Assembly (NCBI GenBank): GCA_021786095.1
Contig: JAJYNX010000078.1
Span: 1-40,207, forward strand
Source of the DNA: Actinomycetes bacterium
GTDB taxonomy: Bacteria; Actinomycetota; Acidimicrobiia; Acidimicrobiales; RAAP-2
Reading direction: 5' to 3'
Length of the DNA: 40,207 nt
In this document: in pieces, positions 33,780 to 40,171 of the stretch
Layout: each line of letters starts with the position of its first letter
Numbering within the stretch: position 1 is the first letter of the stretch
The notes under the pieces: generated by a model
What the model was told of the DNA's origin: nothing
Seen by the model: only the letters and a program-made list of their open reading frames with translations
Database searches by the model: none
Position numbers and translations under genes: made by a program

Positions 33780-33925
33780 CGTCAACGACGAGGGCTCGGT
33801 CGTTCTGGTCCCGACGTCTCGCGCCACGTCCTGGCTGTCCGACTGGGGCCACGCCAACCGTGGCGAGCGCGCCGCCGGCACTGGTCCGGAGACGACGGAG
33901 AGCGGGACTCGCGCAGGGAGCAGAC
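33780..33925 (-). pseudogene. Decayed hicA-like toxin remnant (copy 1)
   Basis: On the minus strand this stretch aligns base by base with the better-kept hicA at 36056-36276. One frame still reads ALATVGVAPVGQPGRGARRR, then DQNDRALVVD, where intact HicA would read as ALAKAGFAQVGQSGSHAKLRD...RAVIVPLH. Start, double-stranded-RNA-binding core and frame are lost. It lies right after the hicB remnant, as in copy 2. Confidence 0.6.
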
Positions 33926-34110
33926 GGGAGTCATGAGTGACGCCGTGAGCGTGTGGGGCAACTCCTCACCGTCGACGTCGGGGGTGAGCGCCTCCTCAAG
34001 ATTCGCCCGCACCCCGTCGACCGACTCACCCTGGCTCACGACGTCGACGTCGAGGCATTCCGCGACGAACCAGGGCCTCGAGTACGGCCGCAGCCGAGAA
34101 CGGCGCGAGG
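33926..34110 (-). pseudogene. Decayed hicB-like antitoxin remnant (copy 1)
   Basis: Minus-strand text RPWFVAECLDVDVVSQGESV, then NLEEALTPDVDGEELPHTL, is clearly the HicB pattern. Its N-terminal strand (KFTVAITHHA-like in copy 2) is replaced by Arg-rich nonsense and no start codon precedes it. Sequence is more GC-rich than copy 2. HicB proteins neutralise the HicA mRNA interferase and repress their own operon; here neither function can remain. Confidence 0.65.
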
Positions 34111-34387
34111 AGGTGCGTACCAGCGGGCCGCGCAATCGGATCCGGGCGACCTGGTTCGACGGTGAGTCACAGACGAGAACTACGAGGATGTGGCCTCGTA
34201 CGAGAGCCGGGCACTGATGTAGATCTGACGATGCCCTTCGAGAGGCGATGAATCGTTCCGCGGGAACTGCCGAGGTCGACGACGCTCTGTGAGCCACGGC
34301 TACGATCTCCTAACGTCGCGCGAGCCGCCGATTCACCGCGCCCTCGCCGCCCTTGGGAGCATCGGCACCTCTGTTTCGCCGAGAGAC
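34111..34387. other. Intergenic, no gene recognised
   Basis: Between the hicBA remnant and galU. Short open frames exist on both strands but none has a recognised motif, good start or coherent composition. Confidence 0.5.
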
Positions 34388-35266
34388 CTACGAACCGAGT
34401 GACTGGGCGAGATGGGCCCTCAACGCGGGGCCGAGCTGTTCGTCCTCTAGTCCAAGATCGATGATCGTCTTTAAGTACTCGAACTTGTCCCCCGTGTCAA
34501 AGTAGCGGGCATTCTCAATCTCATATCCGAGGAGGAAGTGCCCGTCATCGATCAAGCGCTGCATCGCATCCTGCAGCGACAGCTGATTGCCGTGGGGCAG
34601 TTCAGAGGCGAGGTCACTGAGGTACCCCAAAATCGATGGTGTGAAGATGTAACTGCTCACGCTCGCGAGATCTGACGGCGCACCGGATCGGCCGGGCTTC
34701 TCGACGATCGACTCGATCTTCACAACGCCTGGCTCGATCTCCATGCCGCCGACGTAGCCGTACCGCGCGTAGTCGTCATCGTTGTCCGCGCGAATACAGG
34801 ACAGCACGCCGATACCCGTGCGCTGGTGGAGAGCGACCATCTGGCTGAACCGCCCGGGAGTAGCGCGGATGAAGTCATCCCCGAAGGTGTAGATGAAGGG
34901 TTCATCACCGATCAGGTGGGCGGCGTTCAGCAGCGGCGTACCGTTGCCATCGGGACCCTTCTGCCTCATGTACGCAAAATTCGCCAGGTTGGCGATGTGC
35001 TCGATTTCCCTCAGCACGTTCTCCTTCGGGCCTTCCAGCGCCGATACGAGTTCCTGATTCGGCTCCGCGAAGTGATCCTCTATCGCACGCTTGTGATAAC
35101 CGGTCACGATGACAATGTCTTCGATCCCGGCATCGACGAGCTCCTCGACGATGTACTGAATAATCGGCTTGTCGAGGATCGGCAGCATCTCCTTCGGCAT
35201 AGCCTTGGTTTGGGGGAGGAACCGGGTTCCGAGGCCAGCTGCGGCGATCACTGCTTTGCGTATCAA
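34388..35266 (-). CDS. galU: UTP-glucose-1-phosphate uridylyltransferase
   Basis: A 292-residue enzyme making UDP-glucose from glucose-1-phosphate and UTP. The nucleotide-binding loop GLGTRFLPQTKAMPKEMLP (11-29) with the catalytic Arg/Lys is intact, followed by DKPIIQYIVEELVDAGI, YTFGDDFI (metal-binding Asp), VEKPG and the FDTGDKFEYLKT end. It starts at TTG 35266 with GGAGGA 6 bases upstream; family alignment (start MIRKAVIAAAGLG) supports it. Codon use is much less GC-biased than in the left 33 kb, so it may have been acquired or sits in an island. Product would feed envelope-glycan synthesis together with the phosphohexomutase. It stands alone without neighbours of the same pathway. Confidence 0.95.
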   Translation of the reverse strand: MIRKAVIAAAGLGTRFLPQTKAMPKEMLPILDKPIIQYIVEELVDAGIEDIVIVTGYHKRAIEDHFAEPNQELVSALEGPKENVLREIEHIANLANFAYMRQKGPDGNGTPLLNAAHLIGDEPFIYTFGDDFIRATPGRFSQMVALHQRTGIGVLSCIRADNDDDYARYGYVGGMEIEPGVVKIESIVEKPGRSGAPSDLASVSSYIFTPSILGYLSDLASELPHGNQLSLQDAMQRLIDDGHFLLGYEIENARYFDTGDKFEYLKTIIDLGLEDEQLGPALRAHLAQSLGS

Positions 35267-35610
35267 CTAAATCCTCCACTCGCGTGACCTGTCAGTGATT
35301 CACTCAACCTGACCCGCCGCTACGCCCCTCGCGCCGCGGTTCCACACTACGCGGCAATCTACCTTCGTCTCCGCTGTGCGTTCGGCTACGGCTCATCGAC
35401 GAACGTGGGCTGACCACTGTGCCGTTCAGTGAAGGTAGGGGATTCGCAGACATCTCGGGAAGGTGTGGCTCCGCAGGAGAACGAGATTGCGTTACGCCAA
35501 TGGGTTACGCCAACGACCACTTCACGACCCAACTCTGCGACACCTTCTGGGACACGAATTCGTCATGTCCGCTGGCATCGTCATCGAATAGAGAACGTAT
35601 TGGTGCCGCC
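35267..35610. other. Intergenic with tRNA-like 3' end segment
   Basis: No gene is recognised. A 17-base stretch at 35430-35446 (TGAAGGTAGGGGATTCG) resembles the 3' end of tRNA-Ala at 40099-40116 (TGGAGGTAAGGGGATTCG) with one mismatch and one gap, so it could be a degenerate attachment site. Confidence 0.35.
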
Positions 35611-35940
35611 ATGGAAGATCGTCGGGACTGGGATGTGACGGTTCGGCCCCGAGTAGAAGGTGTCACCGACCGGGAGGCTTTCCCCGACATGTGGCGATCC
35701 GAGCTCGCAATTGAGACAGGTCTTTCGCACCTTCACGTGAATCACCACACGGTGCCGCACTCGACTTCGGTGGTTGTTCGTGTCGTCGCAACCTCGAAGG
35801 AGGATGCGGAACGCCAAGTCTAAGACTTCGCGCTGCACGCCCTGCTCCGCGTTGCGCGGGATTTTGTCGGTGAACACGCATTTGGCTGGACACTCGGAAT
35901 CGATGCTGTCCCCAGCGGGGCCTTACCAGAACACCGTTGA
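35611..35940 (+). pseudogene. Small hypothetical protein gene interrupted by an in-frame TAA
   Basis: From ATG 35611 the frame reads MEDRRDWDVTVRPRVEGVT, then HTTSVVVRVVA-like SVVVRVVATSKEDAERQV, then TAA at 35821-35823, and continues in the same frame with DFALHALLRVARDFVGEHAF, GWTLGIDAVPSGA to a TGA at 35938-35940. The second half is coherent protein text without other stops, so this looks like one 109-codon gene broken by a single nonsense change (for example CAA or GAA to TAA) at codon 71. Family not recognised; it has a beta-strand/helix pattern without membrane or catalytic motifs. A new start in the second half or read-through cannot be excluded. Confidence 0.5.
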
Positions 35941-36023
35941 GCGGCCATGCCTGCTCGTGTAGTGGTGCCTTAGATACACATCGAAAGGGCGAGCCGATTC
36001 CTCCCGCCTAGAAACGGGACGTC

Positions 36024-36047
36024 TCCACCCTTTGCCGCGAAGGTGGA
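36024..36047. terminator. Weak hairpin between convergent remnants
   Basis: TCCACC (36024-36029) and GGTGGA (36042-36047) can pair, extended by CTT/AAG with one bulged base. It lies between the interrupted gene and the hicA remnant. Confidence 0.25.
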
Positions 36048-36055
36048 TTGTACCG

Positions 36056-36276
36056 CTACGGAAGGTTGATGAATTCAGTGGCGGTCATGCCGGCTCGTTG
36101 AAGGATTGCTGAAAGCGTTCCTCGGGCGAGTTCCCGGTGAAGGGGCACGATGACGGCTCGGCCGCTCTGGTCCCGAAGTTTCGCGTGGCTTCCTCACTGC
36201 CCGACTTGGGCGAAGCCAGCCTTGGCAAGCGCGACAACGACCTCTTTCCCGGAGACCACGGGAGCGCGAGACTCAT
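36056..36276 (-). pseudogene. hicA: hicA-like toxin gene with frameshift and in-frame stop (copy 2)
   Basis: The frame still reads VSGKEVVVALAKAGFAQVGQ, stop, GSHAKLRDQSGRAVIV, PLHRELARGTLSAILQRAG, MTATEFINLP, which is a full HicA mRNA interferase with the catalytic His in GSH. Two lesions break it. The TGA at 36196-36194 replaces the usual Ser before GSH. The start ATG 36276, placed in an ATGA overlap with hicB, is one base out of frame, as if one G were missing near 36259. The length of 221 bases is one less than 74 codons, consistent with that. The toxin should be inactive. Confidence 0.75.
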
Positions 36277-36473
36277 GCAGGAAGAAGGAAGGTGGTGATG
36301 ACCGGCGGCTCGAGCGTGTCGGGCAACTCCTCACCCTCGAGGTAGAGGCTTAACCCTTCCTTGAGATTGACCAGTTCCTCGTCGACCGACTCACCTTGGC
36401 TCGCGACGTCGACGTCAAGGCATCTGGCGACGAACCATGGCGCATGGTGAGTGATAGCAACGGTGAACTTCAC
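36273..36473 (-). CDS. hicB: HicB-like antitoxin (partner of broken hicA)
   Basis: A protein of 66 residues if it begins at GTG 36473 (KFTVAITHHAPWFVARCLDV). An open frame extends 26 codons further upstream without family similarity. It shows the HicB partial RNase-H-like fold: FVARCLDVDVASQGESVDEE, then LVNLKEGLSLYLEGEELPDT. The C-terminal DNA-binding domain of longer HicB proteins is absent, as in many short ones. The stop overlaps the ATG of the broken hicA by ATGA. With its toxin inactive it is probably an orphan under decay. A second, more decayed hicBA lies 2.3 kb to the left in the same orientation. Confidence 0.65.
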   Translation of the reverse strand: MKFTVAITHHAPWFVARCLDVDVASQGESVDEELVNLKEGLSLYLEGEELPDTLEPPVITTFLLPA

Positions 36474-36605
36474 GATCAAGCTCGTACTAGCGGCATCTGT
36501 CTTCAGGTCCGGCCTACTTGGTGGACCTTGAGGGACACAATAAGAACCCACCTAGCGACAATGGTGTTCTCTGAGCCAAATTAGATCAGGACGGTGCTCT
36601 GTAAT

Positions 36606-36632
36606 GCAGTAGAGCCGTATTACTGCTATACT
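36606..36632 (+). promoter_or_regulatory. Promoter and inverted repeat of the AbrB/RelE-type pair
   Basis: GCAGTA (36606-36611) and TACTGC (36621-36626) form an inverted repeat with a nine-base centre, immediately followed by TATACT (36627-36632), six bases and ATG 36639. This is a leaderless-type promoter with a likely antitoxin operator. Confidence 0.55.
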
Positions 36633-36638
36633 TCCGAC

Positions 36639-36926
36639 ATGACTACTACGCCAACTTTCGTCACGGTGCAGAGCCGCGGTCTCATCGCCATTCCAACCTC
36701 GATTCGGCGTCACTTCGGCTTGGACCAGCCCGGAGCGCAAGTTGAGGTGATCGAGCGTGAGGGCGAGATTGTCCTTCGACCACACGTTGCCGTGCCGGTC
36801 GACCAGGCGTGGTTCTGGACCGAGCGCTGGCAACAGATGGAGCGCGAAGCCGACGATGCCATAGTCGCCGGGCGCATCACGACCACCGAGGGCGTTAACG
36901 AGTTCCTTCACGAACTCGATTCGTGA
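36639..36926 (+). CDS. AbrB/SpoVT-type antitoxin
   Basis: A protein of 95 residues starting at ATG 36639, chosen because TATACT lies six bases upstream. Residues 4-45 form a swapped-hairpin AbrB (MazE-like) DNA-binding domain: FVTVQSRGLIAIPTSIRRHF, GLDQPGAQVEVIEREGEIVL. The C-terminal part (WFWTERWQQMEREADDAIVA and GVNEFLHELDS) would wrap around a toxin. It overlaps the following RelE-like gene by GTGA, the usual antitoxin-toxin arrangement. Autoregulation through the inverted repeat just before the -10 is likely. Sequence is less GC-rich than the left part of the window. Confidence 0.82.
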   Translation: MTTTPTFVTVQSRGLIAIPTSIRRHFGLDQPGAQVEVIEREGEIVLRPHVAVPVDQAWFWTERWQQMEREADDAIVAGRITTTEGVNEFLHELDS

Positions 36927-37249
36927 GGTTCGAGCGGACTGAACCCTTCAAGTCCGACTACCAACGGTTATCCGAAGATGAGCGTGAGATGTTCCGTACT
37001 GCGGCCCGCGCCTTCAATGCGGCTTGTGATCTCTTCATCGAAACGCACAATCCGTCATCATGGCCAGCCAACCTCCGCGTGAAGGGGGTCGTCAACGCGC
37101 CTGGGGTCTTCGAAATGACTTGGAGCTTCAGCGGACCCGACGGACGGGCAACTTGGCAATGGACAACTATAAACACCACCGAGGGTGGCTCGTTACCTGC
37201 GGTGCGCTGGCGACGGCTTGGAGGTCACAGGATCTTTCGCGAACCATGA
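36923..37249 (+). CDS. RelE/ParE-like toxin candidate
   Basis: A protein of 108 residues starting at GTG 36923 inside the antitoxin stop (GTGA); there is no separate ribosome-binding site, so it is translationally coupled. FERTEPFKSDYQRLSEDERE, then FNAACDLFIE, LRVKGVVNAPGVFEMTWSFS, GPDGRATWQW and AVRWRRLGGHRIFREP match the RelE-type fold with its beta-sheet core and basic C-terminus. If active it would cut ribosome-bound mRNA, but the catalytic residues of RelE-family members vary and cannot be fixed by eye. No stops or frame breaks are seen, so this is the one intact-looking toxin in the region. Confidence 0.72.
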   Translation: MRFERTEPFKSDYQRLSEDEREMFRTAARAFNAACDLFIETHNPSSWPANLRVKGVVNAPGVFEMTWSFSGPDGRATWQWTTINTTEGGSLPAVRWRRLGGHRIFREP

Positions 37250-37519
37250 TTGATTCGGTGGTCAAGATCCATTCATCAACGGACGAACCGTGGTTCGCGC
37301 ATTCCAATTTTGTGAGGCGTTCGCGTTTGACCCCGTGCAAGCCCGATGAAACGTGGTCCGTCCTGGACCGAATCACACGCTGTGTCTCAAAAAGGTTGAC
37401 AGGCGCCGTAGTGACCAGAATGTGACCAGAAATGGATGATCTGGCGGCGCCGTGCCTGCTCTGTTTCAACTGAGCGGAGCCCACCTGGTTTGCCCGCTCG
37501 TAGCCCCGCAGTTGATCGG
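37250..37519. other. Intergenic with 10-bp direct repeat
   Basis: No gene recognised. GTGACCAGAA occurs at 37411-37420 and again at 37422-37431 (11-base period). A GAGCGG/CCGCTC inverted repeat near 37475-37500 may end the SDR transcript coming from the right. Confidence 0.4.
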
Positions 37520-38335
37520 TCAGAGCACGTCTGCTGTTGCTGCTTGGTACATGCTGCGTATGGCCGGCGCGAATCCGAGTTCGCGGGCGAGGGTACCGTC
37601 GAGGTGGCCGTTCCATGGGTTCTCCAGGGGCTTGTTCGACTCTGGGTAGTCGGCGCCGACGACCCGTGCGATCTCGGCGACTGTCGCGGGGGCGTCATCG
37701 GTGAGGTTGACGACCTTGTTGTCCATCGCGCCGTCGAGCGCGAGGAGAATGGCGCCGGCGATGTCGCGGTGGTGGATGAGGCTGAGGGTCGCGGCAGGGT
37801 GCCAGTTCCACCTCCCGAGCAGTTCGGGCGCTGATTGGAGGTGCCCGTCTCCGTCGCCGTACACGAACGCGAACCGCAGGATGCTCCAAGTGAGCCCGCT
37901 CTCACGAAGGGATTGCTCGGCGGTGACTTTGCTTGCCGGGTACGGCATCGGCGCGGTCGTCGGGTCGTCCTCACGGGCGGGGTGTGGGAGGTCCGCAGCG
38001 TAGACCAGGCCGGTGCTGGCCATGATCACGCGGGCGTTTGGCGCGTGTTCGGAAACGGCGGTGATGAGGTTGGCGGTGCCGTCGACGTTCGCGCGAATGA
38101 TGTCCTGCGGGTCTGGGGTGCGGAGGACCGCCGCGAGGTGGATCACGGCGTCGACGCCGGTGACGGCAGCGGGCAAGGTCGCCGGGTCGAGGAGGTCACC
38201 CTCGACGATGACGACGCTACCGGGCACGGTCTTGCCCGGCCGAACGAGGGCGCGCACGTCGATGTCAGCGTCGATAAGGCGCCTCAGGAGGCGGGTGCCG
38301 ACGAGACCGGTGGCCCCGGTAACGAGAACGGTCAT
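37520..38335 (-). CDS. NAD(P)-dependent atypical/extended SDR
   Basis: A 271-residue short-chain dehydrogenase. The start MTVLVTGATGLVGTRLLRRL has the extended-type GxxGxxG (7-13), VDAVIHLAAVLRTPDP follows, ASTGLVYA holds the serine, and PYPASK the Tyr-x3-Lys pair. The C-terminal substrate part is short. It starts at ATG 38335 in an ATGA overlap with the marR gene, so it is the second gene of a repressor-enzyme operon. MarR-controlled SDRs often deal with aromatic, quinone or aldehyde stress; the substrate here is unknown. Confidence 0.88.
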   Translation of the reverse strand: MTVLVTGATGLVGTRLLRRLIDADIDVRALVRPGKTVPGSVVIVEGDLLDPATLPAAVTGVDAVIHLAAVLRTPDPQDIIRANVDGTANLITAVSEHAPNARVIMASTGLVYAADLPHPAREDDPTTAPMPYPASKVTAEQSLRESGLTWSILRFAFVYGDGDGHLQSAPELLGRWNWHPAATLSLIHHRDIAGAILLALDGAMDNKVVNLTDDAPATVAEIARVVGADYPESNKPLENPWNGHLDGTLARELGFAPAIRSMYQAATADVL

Positions 38336-38796
38336 TGGGATGTTCCTTTCGAGAGGAGGTCATTGAGTCGTGCCGTGCCGGTGCTGAGGACCCGGACGGT
38401 GGCGGCTAGGTCGTCGTCAGAGATGCCGTCGAACGCGGTGCGGAGGATGAGCTCGATCGGGTCGGGAAGTCGCTCCCATAGTTCACGGCCGTCGTGAGCG
38501 AGGGTCAGAACCTTCTGGCGCTGATCACGCTGGTCGGGATGCTGCTCGACCAGCCCCTTGCGGGCCAGCGCGGCGACAACGCCGGAGAGCGTCGCCCGCT
38601 CGACCCGCAGCAGGCGAACCAGATCACGCTGCGAGGTCGGGCCGGTGTTCGCGAGCTCGTAAAGCACGTACCACTGCGTCGGGCCGAGATCGAATGGGCG
38701 CAGCACGGTTTCCATCACGGCGCGGGACGCGAAGTGATACTTCTTTGCCCACGCACCGGCTGACTGGTGTTCGGGATCCACAGGTTTGTTAGGCAC
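38332..38796 (-). CDS. MarR family transcriptional regulator
   Basis: A protein of 154 residues starting at GTG 38796. Residues about 40-105 form the winged helix: GPTQWYVLYELANTGPTSQR, DLVRLLRVERATLSGVVAAL, then the wing QHPDQRDQRQKVLTLAHDGR. N- and C-terminal helices would make the dimer. It lies in front of and overlaps an SDR gene, and its own promoter contains two 18-base palindromes 21 bases apart, one covering the start codon, so it most likely represses the operon and is released by a small ligand. Confidence 0.92.
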   Translation of the reverse strand: MPNKPVDPEHQSAGAWAKKYHFASRAVMETVLRPFDLGPTQWYVLYELANTGPTSQRDLVRLLRVERATLSGVVAALARKGLVEQHPDQRDQRQKVLTLAHDGRELWERLPDPIELILRTAFDGISDDDLAATVRVLSTGTARLNDLLSKGTSQ

Positions 38797-38831
38797 CTGA
38801 CAATTATTGCAAGGTGCCTAACAAAATGCAA
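38786..38831 (-). promoter_or_regulatory. Twin MarR operators on a leaderless-type promoter
   Basis: Site A TTGTTAGGCACCTGACAA (38786-38803) and site B TTGCAAGGTGCCTAACAA (38807-38824) are imperfect palindromes, inverted copies of each other with centres 21 bases (two helical turns) apart. The shared 14-base arms are 38785-38798 and 38812-38825. On the minus strand TTGCAT (38831-38826), 17 bases, AATAAT (38808-38803), six bases and GTG 38796 form the promoter, so both sites cover it. Confidence 0.7.
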
Positions 38832-39035
38832 GCCAAACCTCTGACCCGCATCGACACCGGTCCGCTCACCTTGCTGTGAGAAGCCGACCTTCGCAATCTC
38901 ATCTGGCCCAGGATTAATCCCGACCAACCGACCGAATATGCGCTGTGACCCCAGTTTTCGCGTCACGGCCGATCCGTATGACAGCAACCTCTCCCCATCG
39001 CCGACTATAGATTCAGCCGAGCAAGCAAAAGCAAG
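38832..39035. other. Intergenic, no gene recognised
   Basis: Stretch between the marR promoter and an NlpC/P60 fragment. Only short frames without recognisable motifs are seen. Confidence 0.45.
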
Positions 39036-39185
39036 ACGCTACGACGTTTGCCGGCCCACGGGGGCATCATCTTCTACACGAATCCCGGCGCCAGTGAGCC
39101 GCATCATGTCGTGATCTACCTCGGTGGCGATCGCATCCCACAGGGGCCGCAGGCCGGTGAGAACATGCGTTACGGCACCCTATAG
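39036..39185 (+). pseudogene. NlpC/P60 peptidase C-terminal fragment
   Basis: The frame reads LPAHGGIIFYTNPGASEPHH, then VVIYLGGDRIPQGPQAGENM, RYGTL and stop TAG 39183-39185. This is the latter half of an NlpC/P60 domain, where H/VGIYLG and the IHAPQTGD-like end are expected. The half with the catalytic Cys is missing, and no start is near, so it is a remnant of a cell-wall or phage endolysin-like gene. Confidence 0.6.
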
Positions 39186-39214
39186 GAGTTCCCCGGCCAG
39201 ACTTGTCGGCGGTC

Positions 39215-39542
39215 ATGAAATAATCACCTCTTGCGTGTGGCAACGTCACCGCTGCGATCTGTGTTGCGTCGCTATCCAATCTCAGCGGTGTGATACTGAC
39301 CCCTGCTCTCGCTGCCTTGAACCTTGGTTCCCGGGTGACGATCTCTTCGAGTTCCATGGTGCATATCGGCGGACAGATAGTTCTGCCCTTGGCGATCGGA
39401 CAGGTGATCCGCCCGTTCGTCGCTCGGCTCGTTGGTCGATATCGGAAACAGCTCGGACTATTCAAACGCGGGGTTGTGCTGACGGTTGTCTACAGTGCGT
39501 TCAGCGTAGGAGTCGCCGCAGGCATCTGGAGTCAGATCGCGG
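39215..39542 (+). pseudogene. Bile-acid:Na+ symporter-like (SBF-like) fragment cut by IS
   Basis: Frame text CGNVTAAICVASLSNLSGVI, then LTPALAALNLGSRVTISSSS, MVHIGGQIVLPLAIGQVIRP, and VLTVVYSAFSVGVAAGIWSQ follows PF13593-type transporters (YfeH/SBF-like), but the N-terminal helices are missing and the frame is cut at about 39542, where an IS3-like end begins. About 105 codons remain. It cannot make a working transporter. Confidence 0.65.
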
Positions 39543-39756
39543 TGAAGCGCCCCGGGTCTGATGCACACCTTCTTTCGAGGGAAGGATGGCATCATGCCAA
39601 AGAGATGGGATACAGAGACCGAGGAGAAGGCGATCCGGCTGGTGATCGAGCACCGGAGTGACTACTCCTCGGAGTGGGCGGCCATCACAACGATCGCAAC
39701 GCGGCTTGGGATGAGTACCGAGACGCTCCGTAAGTGGGTTCGTCAAAGCCGGGCCG
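39543..39756 (+). mobile_element. IS3-family left end with truncated orfA
   Basis: TGAAGCGCCCCGGGTCTGATG at 39543 resembles the left ends of actinobacterial IS3 elements (TGAACCGCCCCGG-type). OrfA begins at ATG 39594 with GAAGGATGG before it: MPKRWDTETEEKAIRLVIEH and the helix-turn-helix ending in RLGMSTETLRKWVRQ. Soon after, the text stops matching OrfA. The DDE-encoding orfB and the right end are absent, so the element cannot move alone. Confidence 0.65.
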
Positions 39757-40133
39757 ATGCCGACTTCGAGCAGACCAGGGAGGTACTGTCGGACACGTTG
39801 GATCTGACCCGAGATTGCCATACCGCCTATCTGCAGGCCAACGACGGCACCAGACGCCTCTTCAACCAGCCGTTCTTCGCCTAGATCTATATCGACGAGG
39901 ACGACGAGACCCGAGAGAGAACGATCCGGGTTGACTACAACGAGCCATTCGACAACTTGCTCTCACGGCTAGTGCCGGCACGGGTGCATCGTGAACTGGA
40001 AGCAAAGAAAACCGCCCTTCCGGCGGCTGCCGGGGGCGGTACAGGGGTCGAAACCGGGCGCACCGACGAGGTGCAGGACTCCCATAAGGATACTTTGGTG
40101 GAGGTAAGGGGATTCGAACCCCTGACCTCTTGA
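39757..40133 (+). pseudogene. Serine recombinase C-terminal remnant running into tRNA-Ala
   Basis: In the same frame as orfA the text becomes DADFEQTREVLSDTLDLTRD, then CHTAYLQANDGTRRLFNQPFF, stop TAG 39882-39884, then IYIDEDDETRERTIRVDYNE, PFDNLLSRLV, and finally LVEVRGFEPLTS ending at TGA 40131-40133. The first two parts are the C-terminus of a large serine recombinase (usual text CHAAYL...RRLFNQAFFTKIYIDED). The last part is translated from the tRNA-Ala 3' half, the usual ending of recombinase genes next to a tRNA attachment site. The catalytic domain is lost. Junction with IS orfA is close to 39757. Confidence 0.68.
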
Positions 40134-40171
40134 CTGCCAGTCAAGCGCTCTACCAACTGAGCTATACCCCC
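40096..40171 (-). tRNA. tRNA-Ala (anticodon GGC)
   Basis: Minus strand, 5' end at 40171 (GGGGGTATAGCTCAG...), T-arm GGGGTTCGAATCCCC and encoded CCA at 40098-40096. Acceptor stem pairs GGGGGTA with TACCTCC (one G-U). The anticodon stem CTTGA/TCAAG encloses CTGGCAG with anticodon GGC (40138-40136). A possible -10 TAACAT on the minus strand (40190-40185) lies about 14 bases upstream. Its 3' half is inside the recombinase reading frame, so it is a likely integration site. Confidence 0.95.

Noticed and set aside
33953-34165. 70-residue plus-strand frame in the hicBA copy 1 region
   Set aside because: It is the reverse strand of the HicB remnant; its apparent sense comes from that complement.
33582-34217. 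211-residue plus-strand frame right of tetR
   Set aside because: Low-complexity Arg/Ser/Thr composition, opposite to the hicBA remnant, no homologue pattern.
36085-36276. 63-residue minus-strand frame MSLALPWSPG...
   Set aside because: It begins at the proper hicA ATG but is one base out of frame with the HicA text, so it is a result of the frameshift, not a new protein.
40096-40156. Minus-strand frame ending near the tRNA (GSQEVRGSNPLTSTK)
   Set aside because: This is the usual translation of a tRNA T-arm and flanks, not a protein.
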